Origin: JAAELZ01 sp965237995
GTDB taxonomy: Bacteria > Pseudomonadota > Gammaproteobacteria > Arenicellales > Poriferihabitantaceae
Length of the DNA stretch: 64,000 nt
Assembly (NCBI GenBank): GCA_965237995.1
Contig: CBDEGO010000006.1
Span: 62,001-126,000, forward strand
Direction: 5' to 3'
Numbering within the stretch: the first letter of the stretch is position 1; every line of letters begins with the position of its first letter. Of the stretch, positions 31,310-41,033 are shown piece after piece. The notes under the pieces were generated by a model that saw only the letters and a program-made list of their open reading frames with translations, was not told the DNA's origin and made no database searches. The translations under genes were made by a program, and so were the position numbers.

Positions 31310-33454
31310 CTAGACTACCACGCGCTCAACCGAGCGTAAGTTGTCATCCTGCTCTAACACCTGAATAATCGATTCTAAATGCCCCGTGTCTTTAACCTCA
31401 AGATCAAGATCGATAGTGACGTAATTCACATCGTTCTCGTCTAGGTTCACATGCAATATATTTGACTTATAGTGCGCCACTATCTTAGTAATAGAGGCCA
31501 ATACACCAGGGATATGGCGCGCCTGAATGTGCAGTTTACTCTTAAAATGGGTGCTGTATTGGTCTGCCCAATCTAAATGTAGCCACCGATCTATATGTTT
31601 ACGATAGCGTTTAGTGTTATTACACTCATCACGATGCACGACCATCCCTTTGCCCGCAGCGAAGACGCCCACAATATTATCTCCCGGCAGCGGATGGCAA
31701 CATGTCGCATAGTTGATCAGCATCTTTTCCGCACCGCGAATCGATAAATTCGACTTTTCACTGGAAGCCAATGGCTCGACATCAATACGCGTCAAAGCAA
31801 TCAACTGCTGCGCGACAATAAGCGGCAAACGATTACCTACGCCAATATCTACAAGCAGACTGTTCCAGTCTTCTAACTCAAATAATTTCAGCAAATGAAT
31901 TTTGTCATCGCTGTTTATGTGCTTACCTTTAAAGCCGCAATCTCGCAACGCTTTAGTTAGCAAGCGCCGGCCCATGCTGATGGCTTCTTTATCTTTTTGT
32001 TTGTGCAAATAGTGACGTATAGCCGTGCGCGCTTTAGATGTCACTACAAAATTTAACCACGTCGGCAAAGGGTGACCATCTCTTGTCGTAATAATTTTTA
32101 CTCGGTCACCTGACTCTAACACCGTATTCAGCGGAGCTGCCTCGTCGTTCACCTCTGCACCGACACATCGATTGCCTACCCCAGAATGCACTGCATAGGC
32201 GAAATCGACTACAGTTGCCCCTAATGGAAGGTGTTTAATTTCTCCCTTTGGAGTAAACACAAACAACTTATCTGGGTACATCTCGGCGCGTAAGTGCTCC
32301 ATGAAATGACCAGAATCACCAACTGGCTCTTGCATGTCTAAAAAGCTGTCTAACCACTTCTGCACAATTTGCTGCGGTGGCTTGGAATTTTTGTCGACCG
32401 ATTTATAAGTCCAATGCGAAGCGACACCGGCCTCGGCCACTCTGTCCATTTCTACTGTGCGGATTTGCACCTCAACCGGCACGCCATGCGGGCCAATTAC
32501 CACGGTATGTAAAGATTGATAGCCATTTGATTTAACCATTCCGATGTAATCTTTAACCATATGTAACATCGGAATATAAGTCTCGTGCACGATACCCAGT
32601 GCTAAATAGCACTCAGATCGGTTTTGCACAATAATGCGTATGCCGTGAATATCAAGTTGCGACTTCATCGAAACCTTGCGGTCACGCATTTTCTGATAAA
32701 TGCTATACACGCGTTTTTCTCGACCTTTAACTACACTCTTTTCTATGCTTGCGGCCGATAGCTTTTCCGTAAGCGTATCGCAGATTAATTTTTCAATGGG
32801 CTTCCGGCCCCGCGTATCTTGCTCTAGTTTGTCGGATATGGCCTTATAGCGCTGCGGATGCAAAGCCTTAAAGCAAAGGTCTTCTAAGTCTGCAGTGAAC
32901 TCTCGCATCCCTAGTCGGTTTGCAATAGGCGCGTATATCTCTAACGTTTGTTTGGCAATACGTTCGCGTTTGGCTTGCGACAAAGGGCCCAGTGTATGCA
33001 TATTGTGTAGGCGATCAGCGAGCTTTATCAGCATCACTCGAACATCTTTTGCCATCGCCATTAGCATTTTTCGAAACGAATCTGCTTCGGCCTGTAGTTT
33101 GTTGTTGCTGGTGATCTGTGAAATTTTACTGACGCCATCCACCATGTGCGCAACATCTTCACCGAATTTTTCGGCAATTTCTGTACGTGTAACTTCGGTG
33201 TCTTCAATCACATCGTGCAAAATGGCCGCGATGAGCGTGTGGCTGTCCATTTGCATGTTCGCAAGAATAAGCGCGACAGCCAGTGGATGGAAAATGTAGG
33301 GTTCTCCGCTTTGCCTTTGCTGGTCTATATGCGCCTCAGCGCCGAACAAATAGGCTTCGTAGACGGATTTGACCGTGTCCTTGTCGAGGTAGGTCTCGAT
33401 TACTTCGAGCAAAGCAGTGATGCGAACAGGCTCGCCCGACACCACCACACTCAT
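31310..33454 (-). CDS. spoT: Bifunctional (p)ppGpp synthetase/hydrolase SpoT
   Basis: 714 residues with full RelA/SpoT architecture. The N-terminal HD hydrolase (AAILHDVIEDTEVT near 80-93 and the LIKLADRLHNMHTL segment) is followed by the synthetase (DIHGIRIIV and KSNGYQSLHTVVIGPHG), the TGS domain (VFTPKGEIKHLPLGATVVDF), a zinc-finger-like CCHPLPGD region and a C-terminal ACT domain. Intact HD and synthetase motifs indicate both activities. It lies downstream of rpoZ, as in many gammaproteobacteria. Confidence 0.95.
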   Translation of the reverse strand: MSVVVSGEPVRITALLEVIETYLDKDTVKSVYEAYLFGAEAHIDQQRQSGEPYIFHPLAVALILANMQMDSHTLIAAILHDVIEDTEVTRTEIAEKFGEDVAHMVDGVSKISQITSNNKLQAEADSFRKMLMAMAKDVRVMLIKLADRLHNMHTLGPLSQAKRERIAKQTLEIYAPIANRLGMREFTADLEDLCFKALHPQRYKAISDKLEQDTRGRKPIEKLICDTLTEKLSAASIEKSVVKGREKRVYSIYQKMRDRKVSMKSQLDIHGIRIIVQNRSECYLALGIVHETYIPMLHMVKDYIGMVKSNGYQSLHTVVIGPHGVPVEVQIRTVEMDRVAEAGVASHWTYKSVDKNSKPPQQIVQKWLDSFLDMQEPVGDSGHFMEHLRAEMYPDKLFVFTPKGEIKHLPLGATVVDFAYAVHSGVGNRCVGAEVNDEAAPLNTVLESGDRVKIITTRDGHPLPTWLNFVVTSKARTAIRHYLHKQKDKEAISMGRRLLTKALRDCGFKGKHINSDDKIHLLKLFELEDWNSLLVDIGVGNRLPLIVAQQLIALTRIDVEPLASSEKSNLSIRGAEKMLINYATCCHPLPGDNIVGVFAAGKGMVVHRDECNNTKRYRKHIDRWLHLDWADQYSTHFKSKLHIQARHIPGVLASITKIVAHYKSNILHVNLDENDVNYVTIDLDLEVKDTGHLESIIQVLEQDDNLRSVERVVV

Positions 33455-33530
33455 CTGCTTACTTGGCAGTGGCTCTTTAATCGTTGTGCGCTCCTAATAT
33501 TAGGTAAGAATAAATAGGTTCAGTGTAAAA

Positions 33531-33920
33531 CTAACCCATCAACTCTGATTCATCGTCACCTTCTAACATCACAGATTCAACCGGCGCGTCTTCTGCAACG
33601 GATGGCGCTTCTTCAGCAGAACCACCTGCAAGGTCTCCTTCAATCATGGCGATGATTTCTTCATCTGTCATTTCATCACTGACTTCCTGAATTTCTTCAT
33701 CTTCATTAAAGAAGCCCGTGTTATCCGCTTCTAGAATAGTCGCATCAACATGCTGCTCGGCAATCTCACGCAATGCAATAACAGTCGGTTTATCGTTGTC
33801 TTCTTCAACCATCGGCTTCGCACCCATGGCTAATTGGCGTGCGCGCTTAGACGCAATTAATACCAATTGAAAACGGTTTTCTACATGTTCAAGACAATCG
33901 GTCACGGTTACACGTGCCAT
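33531..33920 (-). CDS. rpoZ: RNA polymerase omega subunit with long acidic tail
   Basis: 129 residues. MARVTVTDCLEHVENRFQLV and ASKRARQLAMGAKP are the conserved omega core, followed by NDKPTVIALREIAEQHV. The remaining 50 or so residues are strongly acidic (EDEEIQEVSDEMTDEEII and a Glu/Asp-rich end), longer than the roughly 90-residue E. coli protein. Omega aids assembly of RNA polymerase and response to ppGpp, which fits its position before spoT. Confidence 0.93.
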   Translation of the reverse strand: MARVTVTDCLEHVENRFQLVLIASKRARQLAMGAKPMVEEDNDKPTVIALREIAEQHVDATILEADNTGFFNEDEEIQEVSDEMTDEEIIAMIEGDLAGGSAEEAPSVAEDAPVESVMLEGDDESELMG

Positions 33921-34107
33921 AGGAGTTTCCTCTTAAAATAAATTAGTTACTGTAAACCGCAGCCATTGCCCAATGAGCGCAATGTTTTCTTTAAAAATCA
34001 CGATGCTGCAGTTAATACTTAGATTTTATGCATTGTTTGCGCTAAACACACGCATTAAATGGTGATTAGCTCACATAAGGCCATTTTTATAAATTTCAAC
34101 GAACTGG

Positions 34108-34719
34108 CTATGCGGAGTCGATGATCGCCTCCAATGCTGCCAAACTATGTGCAAAGTCATCATTAACAATGATGTGATCGAATTCATCACTATGACTCAT
34201 TTGATTGCGCGCATCTTGCATTCTTCTTTCGATCACTTGGGCTGAGTCTTGTCCACGCGCTATTAATCGTTTCTTTAGACACGCTAATGACGGCGGCATA
34301 ATAAAAATACTCACCGCGTCACATTGCGCTCTGACTTGCTGCGCGCCCTGCCAATCAATGTCCAAGATAACATGCTTGCCTTCGTCATTTAAACGCCGCG
34401 TTTCACTCTTTGCGGTACCGTATAAATAATCATAAACCTTGGCGTGCTCAAGAAACTGACTTTGCTCTATCATTAGCTCGAACTGGTCTTTTTCGATGAA
34501 ATAGTAATCAAGCCCATGCTCTTCACCCGGTCTAATTGCACGCGTAGTGTGAGAGACGGACAAGGCCATGTCTTGGCGCTTTGCAATCAATGCGTGGGCC
34601 AAACTGGTCTTGCCACAGCCCGATGGAGCTGAAAAAATATAAATGCCTTTGTGTTTGTGCTCTGCCAACGGTGGAATGGTCTCTATGATTTTATTGCGCC
34701 TAGTGGCTGCTTTATTCAA
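34108..34719 (-). CDS. gmk: Guanylate kinase
   Basis: 203 residues. IYIFSAPSGCGKTSLAHALI carries the P-loop near 32-40, and SVSHTTRAIRPGEEHGLDYY is the GMP-binding region. It converts GMP to GDP. The start overlaps the yicC stop by 8 bp, and rpoZ and spoT lie downstream, the usual arrangement. An extra 25 N-terminal residues precede the core; a later start is possible. Confidence 0.93.
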   Translation of the reverse strand: MNKAATRRNKIIETIPPLAEHKHKGIYIFSAPSGCGKTSLAHALIAKRQDMALSVSHTTRAIRPGEEHGLDYYFIEKDQFELMIEQSQFLEHAKVYDYLYGTAKSETRRLNDEGKHVILDIDWQGAQQVRAQCDAVSIFIMPPSLACLKKRLIARGQDSAQVIERRMQDARNQMSHSDEFDHIIVNDDFAHSLAALEAIIDSA

Positions 34720-35578
34720 TATTCAATGCTTGCTCTCTGAGCTGATCAATCAATACTTTCAGTTCAACCGAAGCATTAGTAATATCTTTGTGGATTGACT
34801 TTGAACCAAGTGTATTGGCTTCCCTATTAAATTCTTGCAACAGAAAATCTAAGCGCCGCCCAACAGGACCGGTGGATTCTAATATATTCGCGAACTCGGT
34901 AATATGACTTTCTAATCGATCTAGCTCTTCAGTGACATCTGCCTTGCTAATTAAAATTGCGATCTCTTGACTTAACCGTAAGGCATCAAAGTCTTGGTCG
35001 TGCAACTTCTCAATTCTGTCCCTAAACTTTTCTTGGTGGCTCAATTCATAATCTGCCAAATTCGCTTGCAGCTGGCTAACTATCTGGCGCATGGCCTTTA
35101 CGCGCGTGGTCAATGCTTTGGCTAAACGCCCACCTTCTGATTGACGGTTGCTTAATAGGTCATCTAGGGCCAAATCTAAACTATCTAGTACCGCTGCTTC
35201 TAGCTCTTCAGTTTCTATTGTATGTGGCTGAACCACCCCAGGCCACTGCAACACCTCTGTAACAGAAAGGCGTCGAACGTCTATCGTTTCAGTCACCTCA
35301 TCAGCTAACCGTTTTAAATCAAGTAACGCGTCTTGATTGATGTCAACCGCGTGTTTAACGTTGTCGCTTTGGTTAATCGTTAAATTAGCATCTATATGAC
35401 CCCGACTAAGCAACGTAGCCAACTTGTCTTTCAAGGCCATCTCTAGAAATCGAACGGATTCGGGCAGTCGAAAGTGCGGATCAAGGTAGCGGTGGTTCAC
35501 CGACCTGACCTCCCAGACCAAGGTAAAGTGATCGACTGCGTATTCGTATCGGGCGAAAGCCGTCATGCTGTGCAACAT
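34712..35578 (-). CDS. yicC: YicC-family endoribonuclease
   Basis: 288 residues. MLHSMTAFARYEY is the hallmark N-terminus and EVRSVNHRYLDPHFRLPESV follows, then a long helical middle and GRRLDFLLQEFNREANTLGSKS near the end, the conserved C-terminal signature. YicC cuts RNA in the cytoplasm and is typically paired with gmk as here. Confidence 0.92.
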   Translation of the reverse strand: MLHSMTAFARYEYAVDHFTLVWEVRSVNHRYLDPHFRLPESVRFLEMALKDKLATLLSRGHIDANLTINQSDNVKHAVDINQDALLDLKRLADEVTETIDVRRLSVTEVLQWPGVVQPHTIETEELEAAVLDSLDLALDDLLSNRQSEGGRLAKALTTRVKAMRQIVSQLQANLADYELSHQEKFRDRIEKLHDQDFDALRLSQEIAILISKADVTEELDRLESHITEFANILESTGPVGRRLDFLLQEFNREANTLGSKSIHKDITNASVELKVLIDQLREQALNIE

Positions 35579-35823
35579 ATTAACCTCGAGTAAATCAGTA
35601 TATCCCTAGCCTTACAATTTTAGGTAAAAAATGTACAATGGCCTCTCATAGTCGATTGTATTACAACGCCGGCTAAATGGCTTTAGCTGATATCATTTAC
35701 CCGCGCAAGAACAGGCTAGGGATTGAGTCCCAGTACTAGATCTAATAGCTTGATTTTACTTGCCGACATACAATTGTAGGTGCCCAATCTCTATTCAAAA
35801 CGGTCACTCACTTAACCTAACTA
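35579..35823. other. Intergenic region with a long-range inverted repeat
   Basis: TCCCTAGCCT (35603-35612) is an exact inverted match of AGGCTAGGGA (35713-35722). The 100-nt interval also holds GCTAAATGGCTTTAGC as a local hairpin. It separates the divergent yicC and kinase genes and may carry both promoters; no clear pair of boxes is convincing. Confidence 0.4.
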
Positions 35824-36891
35824 ATGGCTGCTCCTAATCTATTTGTGCCAAAGACTAAGCCTAAAAAAACTGAAGTTTATTCAGCCTCATCTAGTAACCA
35901 AGCCACGCAAAAAGCAGCTGAAAAATTAGCGACGCAACGCAGTCCACTCGCGAAAAATACCATGCTGGAAAACTACCAGACTGGTGTTTTGATCGGCATG
36001 GGTAGCTTTAGCTTGGTGTACCGAGGTATCGATACCGATTCTGGCGCCTCTGTCGTCATAAAGGAATACTACCCTAAGCGTTATTCAGAACGTGCTAAAG
36101 ATGGGCTCACCGTCTTGCCATTCGAAGGAAGAAAGTTAATCACGTTTAATGAAGGCCTTAAGCAGTTTTTTAGTGAGGCGTTAGCGCTGCGAAAAATAGA
36201 CCATCCCAACGTGTTAAAAGCCCATAATATGTTTCGAGCAAACAACACTGCCTACATCGTGTCAATCGATGAAGCTGGGCGCGACCTAAAATGGTTTCTA
36301 AATACCACCAAACAATCTCTAAAAAACAATCTCATATACAAAATATTCATGCCCATTTTAAGTGCGCTGAATAGGCTACATGACGCTGGTTTAGTACATT
36401 TAGACATCAAACCAGCTAATATTCTGCTACGTGCCAATAGCGAACCCCTATTACTTGATTTTGGCGCGGTACAACAAATCGCTTGTGAAAAACGTGCTAG
36501 CAACATACAAACGCTAACGCATGGCTTTGCGCCTCCTGAGCAGTACAATAAAAAAAGCGATTTAGGCCCATGGGCCGATATGTATGCGGTCGCAGCAACG
36601 CTTTATCATGCCATTACCAATCGACCACCAGCCAAGTCAGAAGATTCTGGCAGGCCAAGTCAATTATCTATCACTAAATACGAAGAGCAGTACACCAAAG
36701 AAATGTTAACAGCCATTAACCAAGCGCTAGCGCACGACGACGATAAACGCTTTGAATCTGTCGATGTGTTCGCAAAAGCGTTGCTAACAGAGTCAAAATG
36801 GGATTCTTTAGAAACGTACGAACGTGAAGAAATGGGTTACTTTCGTCACGCTGAAGAAGCTCCTGTTCCTCCACAAAGCCCAGCCTCCTAG
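35824..36891 (+). CDS. Serine/threonine protein kinase
   Basis: 355 residues. YQTGVLIGMGSFSLVYRGID is the Gly-rich loop near 50-68, VVIKEYYP carries the Lys, GLVHLDIKPANILLRA is the catalytic loop with Asp and Asn, LLLDFGAVQQ is the DFG segment, and GFAPPEQY the P+1 region. No membrane helix, so it is a soluble kinase. Target unknown, with no phosphatase or FHA partner nearby. Confidence 0.9.
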   Translation: MAAPNLFVPKTKPKKTEVYSASSSNQATQKAAEKLATQRSPLAKNTMLENYQTGVLIGMGSFSLVYRGIDTDSGASVVIKEYYPKRYSERAKDGLTVLPFEGRKLITFNEGLKQFFSEALALRKIDHPNVLKAHNMFRANNTAYIVSIDEAGRDLKWFLNTTKQSLKNNLIYKIFMPILSALNRLHDAGLVHLDIKPANILLRANSEPLLLDFGAVQQIACEKRASNIQTLTHGFAPPEQYNKKSDLGPWADMYAVAATLYHAITNRPPAKSEDSGRPSQLSITKYEEQYTKEMLTAINQALAHDDDKRFESVDVFAKALLTESKWDSLETYEREEMGYFRHAEEAPVPPQSPAS

Positions 36892-36985
36892 CTATCCTTC
36901 GTTAACCAACTAGAGACTAGTAAGCTTAATCGAGCTTCACTGTTTTAGCGGCCCTATTTATTTTGGAACAGGACCACTCAACAAT

Positions 36986-39391
36986 TTAAACGTCTAAGTT
37001 GCTCACGTTGAAGGCGTTCTTTTCGATAAACTCTCTTCGCGGCTCTACTTGGTCTCCCATTAAGATCGTGAATGTTTCATCTGCGCTAACACCATCCTCA
37101 ATTGTAACCTGCATCAGTCTTCGCGCAGCAGGGTCCATGGTGGTTTCCCATAACTGATCAGGGTTCATTTCACCCAGGCCTTTATAGCGTTGCACGTACA
37201 AGCCCTTACGTGCTTGACTCATCAGCCACTCAAGTGCATCTTTAAAACGTGGCACAAGGTGAGTAGTTTCGCCGCGTATAACAGTGAGCTCCTTGCCTCC
37301 AAATACGGCAATACGTGCGCCATAAGCGATTAAGGTACGGTATTCCGAACCCGCGAAAAAAGCGCCGCCTAGTTGATACCGATTAGTCAAACCATGTCGG
37401 TACCGCTCAATCTCTAGCACCCAGTCTTTAGATTCTGCATCTTGTACTGCCGTAATGGTAAAGCGGCCGATTTCAAGCGGAACCTTAACTAACTTCTCTT
37501 GCAACTCCTTGGCGACAAGAGCAAGTGAGGCTTCATTACGGAAGTCTTCGGCCGTGATTGGGTTCATGCGCGTTAAGCCGTCCAAAACAGGAGCGTCATA
37601 AAATTGCGATAAGCGTTGCAACATTGCCTGCGTCGCATAAAACTCTAGAGCCAACGAACGCAAGTCAGCGCCTGACAATGCCGTGTCATTGCCATTGATA
37701 GAAGTTTCGTCTAGCGCAATATTAAGCAGGTGCTCGCGCAGCGCTGGGTCGTCTTTGAGATAAGTTTCTTTTTTCTTCGCTTTAATCTTATACAGCGGCG
37801 GCTGTGCGATATACACATAACCGCGCTCTAATAGAGCCGGCATTTGCCGAAAGAAAAAAGTTAATAACAAGGTTCGGATATGTGAACCGTCAACGTCGGC
37901 GTCCGTCATCAAAATAATACGGTGATAACGCAATTTTTCCACATCGAAATCTTCGTTACCAATGCCGGTTCCTAAGGCAGTAATGAGCGTTGTCACTTCA
38001 TCGGAAGATAACATCTTGTCAAAACGCGCTTTTTCTACATTAAGAATTTTACCCTTTAGCGGTAAGATGGCTTGATACTTACGGTCACGCGCTTGTTTAG
38101 CCGACCCGCCCGCAGAATCACCCTCCACTAGATAGATCTCGCACAAGCTAGGGTCCTTTTCTTGGCAATCCGCCAATTTACCGGGTAAGCCGCCTAGATC
38201 TAGCGCACTTTTGCGACGCGTCATATCGCGTGCTTTACGCGCGGCTTCGCGCGCTGTGGCTGACTCAACAATACGTTGGACAATCACCTTGGCTTCGCTA
38301 GGGTTTTCTAATAAGAAATCGTTTAATCGATCTGCAACCATCGATTCAACAGGTGCTCGCACTTCTGAAGACACTAACTTATCTTTGGTTTGGGATGAAA
38401 ACTTTGGGTCAGGCACTTTAACCGACACCACTGCAGTGAGCCCTTCACGACAGTCTTCACCGGTAAATGATACTTTGGCTTTCTTATCTAGGCCGGTCTC
38501 AGAAATATATTTAGTCAATGTGCGCGTTAATGCGCCACGAAAGCCCGCCAAATGCGCTCCGCCATCACGTTGTGGTATGTTGTTAGTAAAACACAACACA
38601 TTTTCTTGGTATGAATTATTCCACTGAAAAGCAACTTCCACGGTGACATTGTCTTTTTCAGTTTCCATATGGAAAACGCTTGGGTGAATAGGCGTTTTTT
38701 GTTTATTCAAATAGGTGACAAATGATGAAATACCGCCCTCAGCATCAAATATTTTCTCTGCTTGGCTGCGCTCATCATATAACTCGATATGAATTCCGGC
38801 ATTTAAAAACGATAACTCACGTAAGCGCTTCACTAAAATATCGAAGTGAAACTCAATATTTGTAAAGGTGCTGGCACTTGGTTTGAACGTAATCGCGGTG
38901 CCGGTTTTTTCTGTATCGCCGACGACAGCCACATCAGCCTGCGGCTCGCCTAAGCGATAATGCTGCTCATGTATTTTTCCGTCACGATAGATCGTCAACT
39001 TTAAATGGTCTGACAAGGCATTCACCACCGATACCCCTACACCGTGCAAACCACCCGAAACCTTGTAAGAGTTTTGATCAAACTTACCACCAGCGTGCAG
39101 TACCGTCATAATGACTTCTGCAGCGGACTTTCCTTCATCCTCTAAAGTACCGGTTGGAATACCACGACCGTTATCTTCAACGGTAATAGATTCGTCGGCA
39201 TGGATGCGAATAAAAATTTTGTCGCAGTGCCCGGCTAGTGCCTCATCGATAGAGTTATCGACCACCTCAAACACCATATGGTGCAGACCTGAACCATCGT
39301 CAGTATCACCAATGTACATACCGGGGCGTTTACGTACTGCATCAAGCCCTTTAAGAACTTTTATACTATCCGAACCGTATTCTTCAGCCAT
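36986..39391 (-). CDS. gyrB: DNA gyrase subunit B
   Basis: 801 residues, normal for GyrB. GHKL ATPase motifs are clear (VDNSIDEALAGHCD near 45, EDNGRGIPTG near 75, GGLHGVGVSVVNALS near 115). The TOPRIM region carries EIYLVEGDSAGGSAK and ILMTDADVDGSHIRTLLLTF, and the C-terminus has QRYKGLGEMNPDQLWETTM. It supplies ATP hydrolysis for negative supercoiling. The gene stands alone, away from the usual dnaA-dnaN-recF cluster, between the kinase and ahcY. Confidence 0.97.
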   Translation of the reverse strand: MAEEYGSDSIKVLKGLDAVRKRPGMYIGDTDDGSGLHHMVFEVVDNSIDEALAGHCDKIFIRIHADESITVEDNGRGIPTGTLEDEGKSAAEVIMTVLHAGGKFDQNSYKVSGGLHGVGVSVVNALSDHLKLTIYRDGKIHEQHYRLGEPQADVAVVGDTEKTGTAITFKPSASTFTNIEFHFDILVKRLRELSFLNAGIHIELYDERSQAEKIFDAEGGISSFVTYLNKQKTPIHPSVFHMETEKDNVTVEVAFQWNNSYQENVLCFTNNIPQRDGGAHLAGFRGALTRTLTKYISETGLDKKAKVSFTGEDCREGLTAVVSVKVPDPKFSSQTKDKLVSSEVRAPVESMVADRLNDFLLENPSEAKVIVQRIVESATAREAARKARDMTRRKSALDLGGLPGKLADCQEKDPSLCEIYLVEGDSAGGSAKQARDRKYQAILPLKGKILNVEKARFDKMLSSDEVTTLITALGTGIGNEDFDVEKLRYHRIILMTDADVDGSHIRTLLLTFFFRQMPALLERGYVYIAQPPLYKIKAKKKETYLKDDPALREHLLNIALDETSINGNDTALSGADLRSLALEFYATQAMLQRLSQFYDAPVLDGLTRMNPITAEDFRNEASLALVAKELQEKLVKVPLEIGRFTITAVQDAESKDWVLEIERYRHGLTNRYQLGGAFFAGSEYRTLIAYGARIAVFGGKELTVIRGETTHLVPRFKDALEWLMSQARKGLYVQRYKGLGEMNPDQLWETTMDPAARRLMQVTIEDGVSADETFTILMGDQVEPRREFIEKNAFNVSNLDV

Positions 39392-39506
39392 TCCAAAACG
39401 CGTTGATTTGAGTGGCTAGAATTTTAACATATCTACCCAAATAATTGGTTTTTATAGCGTTGAAATTAGAGCTGATTTACCGCTTATATTGTGCCGATGA
39501 CAGGCA

Positions 39507-39530
39507 CAAAAAGCCGGCCATTGGCCGGCT
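39507..39530 (-). terminator. Terminator of the metK-ahcY operon
   Basis: AGCCGGCCA (39512-39520) and TGGCCGGCT (39522-39530) pair as a GC-rich stem, and the minus strand continues TTTTTGTG. It lies 30 bp after the ahcY stop. Confidence 0.88.
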
Positions 39531-39559
39531 AATTTTGCACTGCTTTAATCTAGTTAGCG

Positions 39560-40987
39560 CTAGTAACGGTAGTGGTCTGGCTTATAAGGGCCGCCAACAG
39601 CAACACTAATGTAGTCAGCTTGTTCTTTAGATAACGTTGTTAAGTCAACATCAATTTTTTCCAAATGCAAACGAGCCACTTCTTCGTCTAAATGCTTAGG
39701 CAGGATATGCACAGTCTTGTCATATCCCCCTTGCTTACCCCATAATTCAATTTGCGCTAACACTTGGTTAGTGAAACTGTTAGACATCACGAAGCTAGGA
39801 TGACCCGTTGCGCAGCCTAAGTTCACCAAACGGCCTTCTGCAAGTAGGGTGATTTTATTACCACTTGGTAGCTCAATTTGATCAACCTGCGGTTTTACAT
39901 TTTCCCATTTGTAGGCCTTCAAGCTAGCCACATCAATTTCATTATCGAAATGACCAATATTGCACACAATCGCTTGATCACGCATTTTTAGCATGTGCTC
40001 ATGGGTAATTACGTTGAAGTTACCTGTTGTGGTGACGAAGATGTGGCCTTGATGACAAACGTCATCCATCTTGACCACGCGAAACCCTTCCATAGAAGCC
40101 TGTAATGCGCAAATTGGGTCAATTTCAGTGACCCATACATTTGCCCCTAAGCCCTTCAAAGATTGCGCAGAACCTTTACCTACGTCTCCGTAGCCCAACA
40201 CAACGGCAGTTTTACCTGCGATCATTACGTCAGTCGCTCGTTTGATGCCATCAACCAAAGACTCTCGACAACCATATAAGTTATCAAATTTAGACTTAGT
40301 GACTGAGTCGTTTACGTTGATTGCAGGAAAAGGCAGTGAGCCTTCTTTTGCAACGATTTGGTATAAACGATGCACGCCCGTTGTGGTTTCTTCAGTAACA
40401 CCTTGGATATTCGCTAACCGTACACTGTACCATTCTGGGTCAGTTGCAAGCTTTGCCTTAATCGACTTAAACAAGGCGACTTCTTCTTCACTGCCTGGTT
40501 TGTCTAATACCGAGATATCAGACTGTGCCTTCGTGCCCAACATAAGCAACATAGTCGCGTCACCGCCGTCATCTAAAATCATGTTGGGTAAGCTGCCGTC
40601 TGCCCATGTCATTGCACGGTGGGTATAATCCCAATACTCATCAAGTGTCTCACCCTTGTAGGCGAACACTGGCACGCCTTGATCGGCAATAGCCGCCGCC
40701 GCGTGATCTTGGGTTGAATAGATGTTACAAGACACCCAGCGCACTTCTGCTCCCAGCTTGACTAATGTTTCAATTAGCACTGCCGTTTGGATTGTCATAT
40801 GCAAAGAGCCAATGATCTTAGCCCCAGTTAATGGTTTTGAATCGCCATATTTTTCTTGCAAAGACACAAGACCCGGCATTTCGGTGTAAGCGATCGCGAT
40901 TTCTTTGTGTCCCCAAGGGGCTAAGCTAATGTCAGCGACGTGATAATCATTGGTTGATTCAACCGTCTTTAAGTTTGCGTTACTCAT
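39560..40987 (-). CDS. ahcY: Adenosylhomocysteinase
   Basis: 475 residues. The NAD-binding GKTAVVLGYGDVGKGSAQSL near 265-285 and the C-terminal signature GGPYKPDHYRY are diagnostic. It hydrolyses S-adenosylhomocysteine to adenosine and homocysteine, preventing product inhibition of methyltransferases. Its length includes the insert near residues 155-195 common in proteobacteria. It is 46 bp downstream of metK on the same strand, forming a SAM-cycle operon. Confidence 0.96.
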   Translation of the reverse strand: MSNANLKTVESTNDYHVADISLAPWGHKEIAIAYTEMPGLVSLQEKYGDSKPLTGAKIIGSLHMTIQTAVLIETLVKLGAEVRWVSCNIYSTQDHAAAAIADQGVPVFAYKGETLDEYWDYTHRAMTWADGSLPNMILDDGGDATMLLMLGTKAQSDISVLDKPGSEEEVALFKSIKAKLATDPEWYSVRLANIQGVTEETTTGVHRLYQIVAKEGSLPFPAINVNDSVTKSKFDNLYGCRESLVDGIKRATDVMIAGKTAVVLGYGDVGKGSAQSLKGLGANVWVTEIDPICALQASMEGFRVVKMDDVCHQGHIFVTTTGNFNVITHEHMLKMRDQAIVCNIGHFDNEIDVASLKAYKWENVKPQVDQIELPSGNKITLLAEGRLVNLGCATGHPSFVMSNSFTNQVLAQIELWGKQGGYDKTVHILPKHLDEEVARLHLEKIDVDLTTLSKEQADYISVAVGGPYKPDHYRY

Positions 40988-41033
40988 TTTGTTACCTGTT
41001 AAATTGTTCGTTTATATTTGGTGCGTAAGGTGA

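Noticed and set aside
40988..41033. SAH or SAM riboswitch between metK and ahcY
   Set aside because: Only 46 bp lie there, too short and without conserved structure.
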